A stretch of DNA of 64,000 bases from Gammaproteobacteria bacterium (GCA_016125505.1 WGLP01000002.1:124001-188000); one strand, 5' to 3'; counted from the first letter of the stretch, positions 1-8,952 are shown. Program-made: numbers and translations. Notes: a model not told the origin generated them from the sequence alone.

Positions 1-306
1 GGTAGTCTGAATATGAATATCCTGGATACGCTGGGACTGATTTCCACTTCTTTCGGGCAATGGATGGGAGGTGAAGAGAGTGATCATGCCGTCTTGCTGG
101 ATGAGGGGCGTTATCGCTATCTGAGTCTTCAGTTCGAGGATGATCGTCTCACGGGCGCCAGCAGCCTGGGGCATACCGAACATATCGGCGTGCTGAGGGG
201 CTTGATCCGCAGCCGGGTCGCGCTGGGTGTCTGGAAACAACGCCTGATGCAGGACCCGACGCGCCTGATGGAGGCCTACCTGGGATCGGTGCAGGGTATG
301 GTTTGA
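1..306 (+). CDS. C-terminal fragment of an FAD-dependent oxidoreductase
   Basis: The frame is open from the left edge of the window, so the true start lies outside it; about 101 residues are visible. The sequence (NMNILDTLG, then SFGQWMGG) resembles the C-terminal dimerisation part of pyridine-nucleotide/FAD oxidoreductases that sit beside tungsten or molybdenum aldehyde oxidoreductase genes. No nucleotide-binding motif is visible because those parts are upstream. The MoaD-like gene begins five bases after its stop, which supports an aldehyde-oxidoreductase-type operon. Assignment to this family is recognition of a short C-terminus and so is moderate. Confidence 0.55.
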   Translation, partial: GSLNMNILDTLGLISTSFGQWMGGEESDHAVLLDEGRYRYLSLQFEDDRLTGASSLGHTEHIGVLRGLIRSRVALGVWKQRLMQDPTRLMEAYLGSVQGMV

Positions 307-310
307 GCCT

Positions 311-565
311 GTGGTACGGGTTGAGTTGAAGCTATTCGCCACCTTGATGCAGTACTTGCCGGCCGCCGCCCGGGGACATAGTGTGACTGTGGAATTGCCC
401 GAAGCAATCACGATATATGAATTGATGGATCGATTTCACGTCCCCCGCCATCAGGCGCACATCGTCGCGCGAAATGGCGTGTTTGTCCCTTTCCCGGAAC
501 GTGACACTTACAAACTACAGGAAGGCGATGTCATTGCCCTTTGGCCACCTGTCGCCGGTGGCTGA
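311..565 (+). CDS. MoaD/ThiS family sulfur-carrier protein
   Basis: An 84-residue ubiquitin-fold protein starting at GTG and ending in Gly-Gly. The C-terminal diglycine is the residue pair that is adenylated and thiocarboxylated in MoaD and ThiS. The length is normal for the family. It follows the flavoprotein fragment by five bases and is followed by a small unknown gene. MoaD-like proteins encoded next to aldehyde oxidoreductases are thought to supply sulfur for the pterin cofactor. It may be a dedicated paralogue rather than housekeeping MoaD, since no moaE or other moa gene is visible. Confidence 0.8.
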   Translation: MVRVELKLFATLMQYLPAAARGHSVTVELPEAITIYELMDRFHVPRHQAHIVARNGVFVPFPERDTYKLQEGDVIALWPPVAGG

Positions 566-576
566 GACAGGGTGAC

Positions 577-879
577 ATGTCCGCAGCAAGTCAGACCTAC
601 ACCCGGACCATGTCTATCACGCATGCGGATTTCCTGCGGAGCCTGCTGCCACTGAAAAAATACTATCACTACCAAATCAATAACGCTGCAAACCGGATTC
701 AGATCAGCGATGAGCAACGGATCATCCAAATCCTGTTGGGAACGGAAGGCGCTGTTGCGATGGGGTCACTCAGAATGCCATCCACCGAGGTCACGTTTAC
801 CTTCCGGGGATTTACGCCGTCTGAAAGGGATTTGTTCTGGTCTCGGTTTGATCTTTGTTTCCGGCGTGGCGGTGGCTGA
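577..879 (+). CDS. Small conserved-looking protein of unknown function in the MoaD cluster
   Basis: A 100-residue protein. The ATG at 577 is chosen because an AGGGTG Shine-Dalgarno sequence lies just upstream; the frame itself opens further upstream inside the MoaD gene. There is no signal peptide, membrane segment or recognised motif. The middle (residues about 30-70) looks like a folded alpha/beta domain, and the C-terminus is basic and glycine-rich. The 11-base gap after the MoaD-like gene suggests co-transcription, so a role in the same cofactor or oxidoreductase pathway is possible but not shown. Confidence 0.6.
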   Translation: MSAASQTYTRTMSITHADFLRSLLPLKKYYHYQINNAANRIQISDEQRIIQILLGTEGAVAMGSLRMPSTEVTFTFRGFTPSERDLFWSRFDLCFRRGGG

Positions 880-881
880 GT

Positions 882-2195
882 TCAGTGTAATTTGATTTGG
901 GGATCGACACCCCTGCGCAGAAAACGCAGCAAGGTGATCAGAATGGCGCGGGGCCAGCCGTAAAGTGCAGCCTGGTGCATCTTGTATAGATAAAGATAAA
1001 CGAAGCGCGCGGTCAGGCCGGACACCATCATGCTGCGCATCAGGCCGCCCATCAGATTACCCACCGTACTGTAGTGCCCCATCGCGACCAGTGAACCGTA
1101 ATCGCGATAGTGATAGTCGAGCGGCGGCAGCCCCTTCAGTTGACGCAGGATGGTCCTGGCCAGGGTGGATGCTTCCTGATGTGCCGCCTGTGCGCGGGGC
1201 GGGACGGTCTTGCCAGTATCATCGAGTGGACAGGCGGCGCAATCACCGATAGCAAAGATGCGCGCGTCACGGGTCGTCTGTAAATTCTGCGTAACCACGA
1301 GCTGGTTGAGACGATTGGTTTCCAGTCCGGCGATGTCCTTGAGAAAATCCGGTGCCTTGATACCCGCCGCCCAGACCTTCATGGCCGCCGGAATAATTTT
1401 ACCCTCGATGGTAATGACGCCGGCTTTTGAGATCTCGACGACGCGCTGATTCACGTGCACGGTGACTCCCAGTCGCACTAATTCGCGTTCGGCCGCCTGT
1501 GACAGGCGTTCCGGCAAGGCGGGGAGGATGCGCGGCCCGGCCTCGATGAGGTGGAGCCTGATGTGTTTATCCGGGTCGATGGTGTCGAGGCCATAGTTGG
1601 CCAGCTTGCGCGTGACATGATGAATTTGCGCGGCAAGCTCCACGCCGGTTGCACCGGCGCCGACGATGGCAAGGTCGAGCTGTCCCTGCACGATGGGGGT
1701 ACCCTGGGTATGCGCCTTCAACATGCAATCCAGCAGTTTACGTTGGAAGCGTTCCGCCTGCGCCGTGGTGTCGAGGAACAAACAGTTTTGTTTGACGCCG
1801 CGGATGCCAAAGTCGTTGCTGAGACTGCCCACCGCCATCACCAGGGTATCGTAGTGGAAGCGGCGTTCCGGAATGATCTCCACGCCTTCCTCATTGAGGG
1901 TGGGGGCCAGGCAGACTTCCTGGCGTTCACGATCAAGACCGGTCATGCGCCCGAGGCGATAGCGAAAGTTGCACCAGCGCGCCTGGGCCAGGTATTCCAG
2001 TTCATCCTCCGCCGAGTCCAGTGTACCGGCGGCGACTTCATGCAACAGCGGCTTCCAGATATGCGTACGACTGGCGTCGATGAGAATCACATCGGCAAGT
2101 TTCTTTTTACCGAGTTTTCTGCCCAGCGTCGTGGCCAGTTCGAGCCCGGCAGAACCACCGCCGACGATGACAATCTGATGTCTAGCTTGATCCAT
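882..2195 (-). CDS. Type II NADH dehydrogenase-like NAD(P)/FAD oxidoreductase
   Basis: A 437-residue flavoprotein of the NDH-2 family, which passes electrons from NADH to quinone at the inner face of the membrane without pumping protons. The N-terminus carries the FAD-binding GGGSAG motif, a second dinucleotide-binding motif (GAGATG) lies mid-protein, and the C-terminal FAD motif reads FAIGDCA. The C-terminal 80 residues contain hydrophobic and amphipathic stretches like the membrane anchor of NDH-2. The frame is open for 59 more codons upstream, but the start at 2195 places the FAD motif at the normal distance. It converges on the MoaD cluster with a two-base gap. Confidence 0.85.
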   Translation of the reverse strand: MDQARHQIVIVGGGSAGLELATTLGRKLGKKKLADVILIDASRTHIWKPLLHEVAAGTLDSAEDELEYLAQARWCNFRYRLGRMTGLDRERQEVCLAPTLNEEGVEIIPERRFHYDTLVMAVGSLSNDFGIRGVKQNCLFLDTTAQAERFQRKLLDCMLKAHTQGTPIVQGQLDLAIVGAGATGVELAAQIHHVTRKLANYGLDTIDPDKHIRLHLIEAGPRILPALPERLSQAAERELVRLGVTVHVNQRVVEISKAGVITIEGKIIPAAMKVWAAGIKAPDFLKDIAGLETNRLNQLVVTQNLQTTRDARIFAIGDCAACPLDDTGKTVPPRAQAAHQEASTLARTILRQLKGLPPLDYHYRDYGSLVAMGHYSTVGNLMGGLMRSMMVSGLTARFVYLYLYKMHQAALYGWPRAILITLLRFLRRGVDPQIKLH

Positions 2196-2849
2196 ATACA
2201 GCTTACAACTTATGGAAGTTAGAATATTATAAACAGCCAATAGACCTTGCCTGAAGTGTTTAGTGCCGTAATTTTTATATAATCGTGAGTAACCGCACGC
2301 TTTGTCTTTGATACGTTCAATATGGTGCGAACAGCACACAAGCGTTCGTGAAGATGTATCGCGATAGTGCAAAAAAATAAAATATACGGTTTAACTTTGA
2401 TCATTTTTGATTTCATGCACCGAGATAAATCATATGCCGACAGGTAAACGGAGCGTATGACAGATCCTCTGGATAAACTTCCACCGTTCACGGGGCAACC
2501 CCGCTGGAGGCAGCGCAAAAACAGGGCTCTGCCGCGACGCAGGCGGTTGCTGTGCGCAACAGTTCGAGCGGTTGATTGAGTGCCTTTGTGGGCCGATCCA
2601 GTGAGAGACGTCATCGCTGGGAAAAGACAGAGGGTGCCCGAATACGGAACGTGCAGATTGCTCTATTCCAGCTATATTTCTCCCGAGTCATGATTGCAAG
2701 AATTTGTTACAACTACCATTGATAGGCAACAGTGGGTGTGCAACAGGGGTAATATCCATCATTGATAGTGAGTTACCTTCTTATGTATAAAGCAGAAAAT
2801 TATTTTTCAATTATGGATAAATTTATAAGACAAATGGACGAGCAGCCGC
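2196..2849. other. Gene-free stretch with one copy of a direct repeat
   Basis: This 654-base stretch separates the divergent NDH-2 and M15 peptidase genes. The left part would hold the NDH-2 promoter. A copy of the 25-base direct repeat is at 2566-2590. A 131-codon reading frame on the minus strand (2219-2614) has atypical composition and no recognisable features. A 15-codon frame (2813-2860) overlaps the start of the peptidase gene. The sequence becomes clearly AT-richer from about 2640. Confidence 0.6.
2566..2590 (+). repeat. Direct repeat copy A (left flank of AT-richer block)
   Basis: This 25-base sequence matches 6975-6999 at 24 of 25 positions; the core TTGATTGAGTGCCTTTGTG is identical in both. 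Weaker similarity continues for about 35 bases downstream in both copies, ending in a GAAAAGA-type run. The two copies bracket four genes. Confidence 0.8.
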
Positions 2850-3701
2850 ATGGAACTTAGATTAGGTGATAGTGATAATAAGTCGATTTGGGGTGGAGCT
2901 AAACAGAACCAGGCACCAACCTACACCGTCAAATCACTACAAACGGAGCTGCACGCGATTGGTGTTTATTCTGACAAAATAGACGGAGATTTCGGCGGAA
3001 AAACCGAGAAAGCGCTCAAATTATTTCAATGGTGTCTAAAAAACTCGGTTCATGTCGTTAAAAAAGGTTCTTTGGTAGTTTACTCGTCTATGCCTTCAAC
3101 TCTGATTACAGGGCGATGTGATGAATCAACTCAGGCGAAATTAAAATCCTGGGTAAAAAACCAATATATCGTGACTGGCGATCTCGTTCGTATTTCCACC
3201 ACTAACCTGTCGAATATTGAATTAAGCCCTAATTTTAGCCTTATTGGACAGCCTGTTGTTGGAAAGAGCGAATTTGTTATATCCAGAACCGCCGTTCCGA
3301 TGATCAAGCTCATGAATGAAACCGCCAAGAAATTGAATGTTATTATCAGCATCAATCAGGTATTGCGTATATTTGGGAATAAGGTGACTGGTTCCGTGGT
3401 ATCTCCTGCAACTAAATCGCAGCATTATATTGGTCATGCTATCGACTGTAATATTGTTGATGGCAGTAATTGGAATACGGCGAGTGATTTTCAAAATCAA
3501 ACGCAAACGAGTAATGCGGACCAGTTTATCTCTGCCATGAAAAAAGCAAATTACAGATGGGGCGGTGATTTTACTACGGTAGATACACCGCATTTTGATA
3601 AAGAGCTTAATGCCAATACTTTTGACTATGATGCGGAGTTTTTTTTAAACCAAAAGCAAATTACGTCAGGTGACCCGATTGAAAAGCTACTTATTCCTTA
3701 G
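2850..3701 (+). CDS. Peptidoglycan-binding / M15 family D-Ala-D-Ala (or L-Ala-D-Glu) peptidase
   Basis: A 283-residue protein. Residues about 25-75 resemble a peptidoglycan-binding type 1 domain (pattern LQTEL..IG.Y...IDGDFG..TE.AL..FQ). The C-terminal half has the M15 zinc-peptidase signature: SQHYIGHAID supplies the first His and Asp ligands, WGGDF follows, and DTPHFD gives the last His. Such enzymes cut peptide stems of peptidoglycan. No signal peptide is visible, so it could be exported by another route or act like an endolysin. No good RBS precedes the ATG. Its 3' end overlaps the next gene by 32 bases. Base composition is more AT-rich than most of the window. Confidence 0.75.
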   Translation: MELRLGDSDNKSIWGGAKQNQAPTYTVKSLQTELHAIGVYSDKIDGDFGGKTEKALKLFQWCLKNSVHVVKKGSLVVYSSMPSTLITGRCDESTQAKLKSWVKNQYIVTGDLVRISTTNLSNIELSPNFSLIGQPVVGKSEFVISRTAVPMIKLMNETAKKLNVIISINQVLRIFGNKVTGSVVSPATKSQHYIGHAIDCNIVDGSNWNTASDFQNQTQTSNADQFISAMKKANYRWGGDFTTVDTPHFDKELNANTFDYDAEFFLNQKQITSGDPIEKLLIP

Positions 3702-4155
3702 GCAGTTATTGCTTATATTTACGATTATGTTAGCCGTCGGGTGTGCCAATTCGGCCACGCCCGGGACAGCTACTGCTGAGTTACTAAAAAAGATTGAAAA
3801 CACCCTAGGACAGGGACAGGCAGTAATTGTCTACCATATGACAAATATGGACAGAACAACTGAGCAGTACGCAGACTGGTCGGCTAGCCTGAATGAATTT
3901 TCCTCTGCTCATGCTGACAAGTACAAAGTATTTTCAGCAGATATAAAATTTAAAACAATGCTGGTCAAAAGCAACTTTGGCCGAAACAAAGAATTTACTG
4001 TATTTATGAAAAAGGATTATCCCACCTACTACTATGATGGAGTGATTGTAGAGCAGGCTGTCTACATTGCTATAGATAATAAATATTCTGGCAAACCTTT
4101 ATCCGGGATGGATAAGGCATTTTTACCTAAAGAAATTAACTTTTCATTAAAGTAA
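3670..4155 (+). CDS. Putative lipoprotein, unknown function
   Basis: A 161-residue protein with a GTG start. The first 25 residues form a clear lipoprotein signal: basic n-region, hydrophobic core, and lipobox LAVGC. The mature part is mixed alpha/beta with lysines and aromatic residues and no motif I recognise. The start overlaps the peptidase gene, which suggests translational coupling and perhaps a functional link with peptidoglycan cleavage or its inhibition. An alternative start further in would lose the n-region, so GTG at 3670 is preferred. Confidence 0.65.
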   Translation: MTRLKSYLFLRQLLLIFTIMLAVGCANSATPGTATAELLKKIENTLGQGQAVIVYHMTNMDRTTEQYADWSASLNEFSSAHADKYKVFSADIKFKTMLVKSNFGRNKEFTVFMKKDYPTYYYDGVIVEQAVYIAIDNKYSGKPLSGMDKAFLPKEINFSLK

Positions 4156-4348
4156 AAACTCGAGCAATATGGCAATGATTGGGGCTGGTTTTCAGGCAAA
4201 TAGACATCTATTTAGCAGACAATTCCAGAAATTTTTCGTTGACGAAACCCATAATTTGGAATAAGTTCAAAATAGTGCTTACGTAGGTATGCACTGAAAT
4301 ATTAATAATATTTTCTTTTTATTTGATTTTTTAATATGGGGTATCTAT

Positions 4349-4906
4349 ATGAAGTTCATCATCAAAGCAATATCCGTTTCACTTTTATTTACTCTGGCGG
4401 TATCAAACAGTTTTGCCGATGAAACAAAACAGGGAGATAACAACGCAGCAAAACAGGCAGAAACCAAAGAGCATCAAAAAACTCTTAACCCCTGGATCGA
4501 TTGCGGTATTGGCGCAATGATCTTTCCCGACACAACCTGGGCTGCCGTCAGCTCGAACATTATCTGGGACTTGGGTACCACGGCGGTGACATCCGACCAA
4601 TCATCACAACATACTTGCAATAGCAAAAAAGCACAAACTGCAATGTATATCAGCGCTACTTATGCAAACCTGGAAGAAGAAACAGTAAAAGGTAATGGCC
4701 AGCACGTCCATGCCATGTTAAACATGATGGGCTGCGACACAGCTGTACAAGATGGCATCATCGCTTCCGTTCGCACTGACTTTAATGCCAGCCTGCAAAA
4801 TGCCGCTTACGATAAGAAATCGGCCACAAACAAGGCGCAGGATTACTATGACCTGGTCAACGCCAAGATCAAAAACGGTTATGCCCAAAGTTGCCGGGCA
4901 CTTTAA
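4349..4906 (+). CDS. DUF3015 family secreted protein
   Basis: A 185-residue protein with an N-terminal signal peptide ending near NSFADE. The mature part shows the DUF3015 pattern: NPWIDCGIGAMIF, then SNIIWDLGTTA, and later conserved cysteines. GGGGT upstream of the ATG at 4349 serves as RBS. The function of DUF3015 is unknown; it is a periplasmic or secreted protein. A strong terminator follows at 4934-4961, separating it from the DUF4105 gene, which from memory is a frequent neighbour of this family. Confidence 0.8.
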   Translation: MKFIIKAISVSLLFTLAVSNSFADETKQGDNNAAKQAETKEHQKTLNPWIDCGIGAMIFPDTTWAAVSSNIIWDLGTTAVTSDQSSQHTCNSKKAQTAMYISATYANLEEETVKGNGQHVHAMLNMMGCDTAVQDGIIASVRTDFNASLQNAAYDKKSATNKAQDYYDLVNAKIKNGYAQSCRAL

Positions 4907-4933
4907 ACTGTCCAAGCTAGTGCTCTAGTGTTG

Positions 4934-4961
4934 CGGACCTGCTGAGAGACCAGCAGGTCCG
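4934..4961 (+). terminator. Rho-independent terminator after the DUF3015 gene
   Basis: An 11-base-pair perfect stem (CGGACCTGCTG paired with CAGCAGGTCCG) with a six-base loop is followed by TTTCTT. It lies 27 bases after the stop codon. Confidence 0.8.
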
Positions 4962-5003
4962 TTTCTTAAGCTCTTAGTCACGCCAGTTCCGCGAATACTT
5001 TTC

Positions 5004-6941
5004 ATGGATCGTTGTTTGCCCAGCGCCATCGTTCATATTCTGGCATTACTACTCCCGACGTTTTTGCTGAATTCAATTGCTAATGCGAATACAACGAATC
5101 ACTTCGATGCTGACTCACTAATTGAACAGGCCAAAGCCAAGCGCCTATCTGAAAGGCACTACTGGCACGCGCTCGTCCACTATCGGCATGACAGCAGCAC
5201 AGAATCGGGTTATAGCAGTGAAATTATCAGTCCGGAATTTTTTCTGGCAAAAGATGGCAATCGTGACCCGGAAGCAGAGCTCGAAGCAACTCTCAGGGCG
5301 CTGCTGAAACAGCCGGAGGCGAATCCCAATACACACGCCCAATGCCGATTCGTAGCAAGATATCATTGGTTACGGACATCCCTGGACTGGCGGGGCATCA
5401 CAGTGCCAGCAGTAAATTGCAGCGAGTACGCTGCATGGACCCATAATAATCACATCGAATCCCTGAGCCTGGTATTTGCCACAGGTTATCTGAGCAATCC
5501 GGCCTCATATTACGGACACCTGTTACTTAAATTTAATACCGAGCGTTCTGTTCTCCCCACGGATTTACTGGATGAGAGCATAAACTTCGGCGCCATAATT
5601 CCCGATAACGAGAATGGCCTGGTTTATGTGTTGCGCGGTCTGTTCGGTGGGTATAAAGCAGGGTTTTCCAGTGACAAATTTTATAAGTTAAATCATCTTT
5701 ATGCTGAGAACGATCTGCGTGACCTGTGGGAATACAAACTCAATCTGACACCTGATGAAGTCCGGCAGATTGCAGATCACACTTGGGAACTGATGGGAAA
5801 GAATTTCACTTACTACTTTATTGATAAAAATTGCGCATATCGCATGGCGGAATTGCTCGAGCTCGTCGTAGACCAGCCATTATTACCGGATATTCCATGG
5901 TCCTTACCGAGTGATGTTTTTGAACATCTCATGCGTGTAAAACATCATGGTAATCCTCTGGTGGAAAATGTATCCAGAATACCTTCGCGCCTGAATCGAT
6001 TCTATGACAGTTATCGTTTGCTCGATAATCAACAAAAATACGCTTTGCGACAGGTCGTATCCGATGACGCTCACTTCAATTCCGCGCAATACCAGGAATT
6101 AAAGATATCTGCCAAGGTTGCTGTTATCGATACCTTGTTGGATTATTACGAATTCCGCATTGTTTCGGATAAGCACAATCCCGTGCTTCTGCGTAATAAA
6201 CGCATGGTGCTGATTGAACGGGCAAAATTACCGCCGGAAACAAACCTGCAACCTTTGGCGGATCCAAACGCACAGAATGCGGCACCACCGCATGAAGGCC
6301 CGCTGCCTGACACACTCCGCGTTGGTGTAGTACATAATAATCAATACGGCGATGGTGTCTTCTTGAGGATACGACCGGCTTACTATGACACACTGGAAAC
6401 GGATAATGGGCGCATCAGCAATTCCTATTTAACCATGTTTGACTTGAGTGTTTTTTATCTGAACGATGCGTTCCAGCTTCGTAAGCTCGATTTTGTTAAA
6501 GTCGAAACACTCAATGCGTCACATACTTCGCTTCCAGGTGACGGTGGCCTGGCCTGGGATTTCTCTGTCGGGATTCAAAGCCAGGATCTGGCCTGCAGTA
6601 ACTGTTCCGTCGTTAATATAAAGGGCGGGTTTGGCAAAGCTGTATCAATTGCACCGAATTTCACGCTACTGGGAATGCTGGATTTTTTTGGCCAATCAAA
6701 CCATCAGGAAATGGGCACCCTCGGTGTAATACCCCGCATCGGCATATTAATCAGCGCCAAGCCATTTTGGAAAACGAACCTGTCACTGGGTGAACAGCGA
6801 TATCTTAACGGGTCACACAGCAAACACACCGTCATTCAATGGGAGAATCGTTTCGGCTCATCACGTAACTGGGATATTCGCCTGGCGTTTCAGAAACAGA
6901 TTGCCAGTGAGTACCAGATTTCGGCATCTTACTACTGGTAA
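5004..6941 (+). CDS. DUF4105 (Lnb-like periplasmic) protein with C-terminal barrel-like region
   Basis: A 645-residue protein with a signal peptide (hydrophobic stretch up to NSIANA). Residues about 40-400 match the DUF4105 pattern, including the SLVFATGYLSNPASYYGHLLLKF-type region and the cysteine-containing FIDKNCAYR segment; these resemble the periplasmic N-terminal domain of lacto-N-biosidase-associated proteins. The last 200 residues are rich in alternating beta strands and end in Tyr-Trp, like an outer-membrane barrel. The biochemical role is not established. No clear RBS precedes the ATG at 5004. Confidence 0.75.
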   Translation: MDRCLPSAIVHILALLLPTFLLNSIANANTTNHFDADSLIEQAKAKRLSERHYWHALVHYRHDSSTESGYSSEIISPEFFLAKDGNRDPEAELEATLRALLKQPEANPNTHAQCRFVARYHWLRTSLDWRGITVPAVNCSEYAAWTHNNHIESLSLVFATGYLSNPASYYGHLLLKFNTERSVLPTDLLDESINFGAIIPDNENGLVYVLRGLFGGYKAGFSSDKFYKLNHLYAENDLRDLWEYKLNLTPDEVRQIADHTWELMGKNFTYYFIDKNCAYRMAELLELVVDQPLLPDIPWSLPSDVFEHLMRVKHHGNPLVENVSRIPSRLNRFYDSYRLLDNQQKYALRQVVSDDAHFNSAQYQELKISAKVAVIDTLLDYYEFRIVSDKHNPVLLRNKRMVLIERAKLPPETNLQPLADPNAQNAAPPHEGPLPDTLRVGVVHNNQYGDGVFLRIRPAYYDTLETDNGRISNSYLTMFDLSVFYLNDAFQLRKLDFVKVETLNASHTSLPGDGGLAWDFSVGIQSQDLACSNCSVVNIKGGFGKAVSIAPNFTLLGMLDFFGQSNHQEMGTLGVIPRIGILISAKPFWKTNLSLGEQRYLNGSHSKHTVIQWENRFGSSRNWDIRLAFQKQIASEYQISASYYW

Positions 6942-6974
6942 GTCGTATTACTCCCTGGCTAATTTAGAGGCAAG

Positions 6975-6999
6975 GAGCGCTTGATTGAGTGCCTTTGTG
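6975..6999 (+). repeat. Direct repeat copy B (right flank of AT-richer block)
   Basis: Second copy of the 25-base repeat found at 2566-2590, 24 of 25 identical, in the same orientation. It begins 33 bases after the DUF4105 stop codon. Together the copies delimit about 4.4 kb. Confidence 0.8.
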
Positions 7000-7223
7000 C
7001 GCCTGAGCCGGTGAAAAGACGTGATCGGCGGAAAAAGATTACGACGACGAAATAAGCGGCAATCCAAACACAATGTTAACTGCCTAATACTATATATAGA
7101 GTGTCGTTTCATGCAGCTATGGAGTTGCACCAGCGCACTGAATTTCTGTGGCCGTGCCGGTGCGGGTATTGGGAATTCTCGTGTACACCTTTCTTGCGTG
7201 TGTCATTTGCCTTTATAGCTTTT

Positions 7224-7251
7224 CGCATATATTAGATTCTGCTAATATGCG
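7224..7251. promoter_or_regulatory. Imperfect palindrome upstream of the SulP gene
   Basis: CGCATATATTAG and CTAATATGCG are near-perfect inverted arms around a six-base centre, the left arm carrying two extra bases. It lies about 35 bases before the preferred SulP start, so it could be an operator or a leader hairpin. Confidence 0.35.
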
Positions 7252-7284
7252 CGGCTTTTGATGTCCGCAAAGAGGTTCCCTGCG

Positions 7285-8814
7285 ATGTTCCAACTTGGCT
7301 GTGCCACCCGTGCCTGTGTGCAAAACGAAATTCTCTCCGGTCTGACGGTGGCGCTTGCTCTGGTGCCGGAAGCCGTGGCATTCGCCTTTGTCGCCGGTGT
7401 CGATCCCCTGGTCGGTTTGTATGCGGCGTTCATGGTTGGTTTGTTGGCATCAATCTTTGGTGGACGTCCCGGCATGATTTCGGGTGCCACCGGTTCCATG
7501 GCCGTGGTCATGGTGGCCCTGGTCGCTCAACATGGCGTGGAATATCTGTTTGCCACTGTCGTGCTGACCGGGATTTTACAAATCGGTGCAGGCTTGCTGC
7601 GCCTGGGCAAATATATTCGTATGGTGCCTTATCCGGTTATGCTCGGTTTTGTTAACGGATTGGCGATTGTGATTTTTCTCGCGCAATTGCAGCATTTTCA
7701 TATCCAGGGCGCGGGCGGCGGTGTGGATTGGATGCATGGGCGCACGCTCTATATCTTTATCGGCCTGATCGGCTTGACCATGGCGATCGCGCATTTCCTG
7801 CCGCGCCTGACCACGATCGTGCCTTCTTCCCTTGCGGCTATCATTACCGTGACAGTGATCGTGCTGGCATTTCATGTCGATACCAAGTCCGTGGGTGACC
7901 TGGCGTCGATTGAAGGTGGTCTGCCGAGTTTCCATCTTCCATCGGTGCCGATCAATTGGGAAACCCTGCGAATCATCTTTCCCTATGCGCTCATTCTCGC
8001 CGCCGTGGGATTGATCGAATCCCTGCTTACTCTGACGCTGATCGATGACGTCACTAATACCCGCGGCAGGGGCAATCGCGAGTGTGTCGGTCAGGGGATT
8101 GCTAACACTGTCACCGGGTTGTTTGGTGGCATGGGTGGCTGCGCCATGATTGGACAGAGCATGATCAACGTGAACTCTGGCGGTCGTCAACGCCTGTCCG
8201 GCATCGCGGCCGCCCTGTTCCTGTTGGCATTTATTCTGTTTGCCTCGAAACTGATTGCCATGATCCCCATGGCGGCGTTGGTGGGTGTGATGTTTATCGT
8301 TGTGCTGGGTACCTTTGAATGGACCAGCTTTCGAATCATTGGCAAGATTCCGCGCACCGATGCATTTGTTCTGATCCTGGTCTCTGCGGTAACGGTAGCA
8401 ACGGACCTGGCTATTGCCGTGATCGTTGGTGTGATTATCTCGGCACTGGTCTTTGCCTGGGAACACGCCAAGCATATCAATGTCGCAAGTTACGACGACG
8501 AAAACGGTGCCCGCGTGTACAGACTCACTGGTCCGCTGTTTTTCGGTTCAGTGAAAAATTTTCTGGAGCTGTTTCATCCGGAGACTGACCCGGATGAGGT
8601 AATTATTGATTTCCAGCATTCGCGCGTGGCGGATCATTCCGCTATCGAAGCCATTGATAATCTGGCGGACAAATATATTCAGGCAGGTAAAAAACTTCAC
8701 CTGCGCCATCTGAGTCTGGAGTGTCGTGAATTGCTGAAGAAGGCAGGGAACCTGGTTGAAGTCAACGTCATCGAGGACCCACGCTATCATGTTGCCAATG
8801 ATCAACTGGGCTAG
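7285..8814 (+). CDS. SulP family inorganic anion transporter with STAS domain
   Basis: A 509-residue inner-membrane transporter. About ten to twelve hydrophobic helices fill residues 20-390 (for example [17 protein letters not shown] near the N-terminus, a SulP hallmark), followed by a cytoplasmic STAS domain at roughly 405-500. Family members move sulfate, bicarbonate or related anions, usually with Na+ or H+. The ATG at 7285 is preferred over upstream TTG/ATG codons because GAGG lies nine bases before it. The substrate cannot be told from sequence; no carbonic anhydrase or sulfate-assimilation gene is adjacent. Confidence 0.9.
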   Translation: MFQLGCATRACVQNEILSGLTVALALVPEAVAFAFVAGVDPLVGLYAAFMVGLLASIFGGRPGMISGATGSMAVVMVALVAQHGVEYLFATVVLTGILQIGAGLLRLGKYIRMVPYPVMLGFVNGLAIVIFLAQLQHFHIQGAGGGVDWMHGRTLYIFIGLIGLTMAIAHFLPRLTTIVPSSLAAIITVTVIVLAFHVDTKSVGDLASIEGGLPSFHLPSVPINWETLRIIFPYALILAAVGLIESLLTLTLIDDVTNTRGRGNRECVGQGIANTVTGLFGGMGGCAMIGQSMINVNSGGRQRLSGIAAALFLLAFILFASKLIAMIPMAALVGVMFIVVLGTFEWTSFRIIGKIPRTDAFVLILVSAVTVATDLAIAVIVGVIISALVFAWEHAKHINVASYDDENGARVYRLTGPLFFGSVKNFLELFHPETDPDEVIIDFQHSRVADHSAIEAIDNLADKYIQAGKKLHLRHLSLECRELLKKAGNLVEVNVIEDPRYHVANDQLG

Positions 8815-8929
8815 GAAAATTTTCATCAAAACCGGAAATCAGACTCAGCGGGCAATTCTATAACTGCGGTTTAATAGTTCCTGTTTCGATCCTGCACGCG
8901 CTGCATTCGCAGAAAACCGGTATAGCTGC

Positions 8930-8952
8930 CATGTAAGAATGATTCTTATGTG
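8930..8952. promoter_or_regulatory. Palindromic operator candidate upstream of the beta-barrel gene
   Basis: TAAGAAT-G-ATTCTTA is a perfect 7-1-7 inverted repeat at 8934-8948, with two further matching pairs outside. It lies about 105 bases before the barrel gene. The 7-1-7 layout recalls Fur-type sites, but the bases do not closely match the Fur consensus. Confidence 0.4.

Noticed and set aside
2219..2614. 131-codon minus-strand frame in the intergenic region
   Set aside because: No RBS, no recognisable domain, atypical composition; contains the direct repeat, and likely chance.
7576..8475. 299-codon antisense frame inside the SulP gene
   Set aside because: Shadow of a strongly supported transporter; its composition (His, Asp, Gln and Arg rich) is typical of antisense translation.
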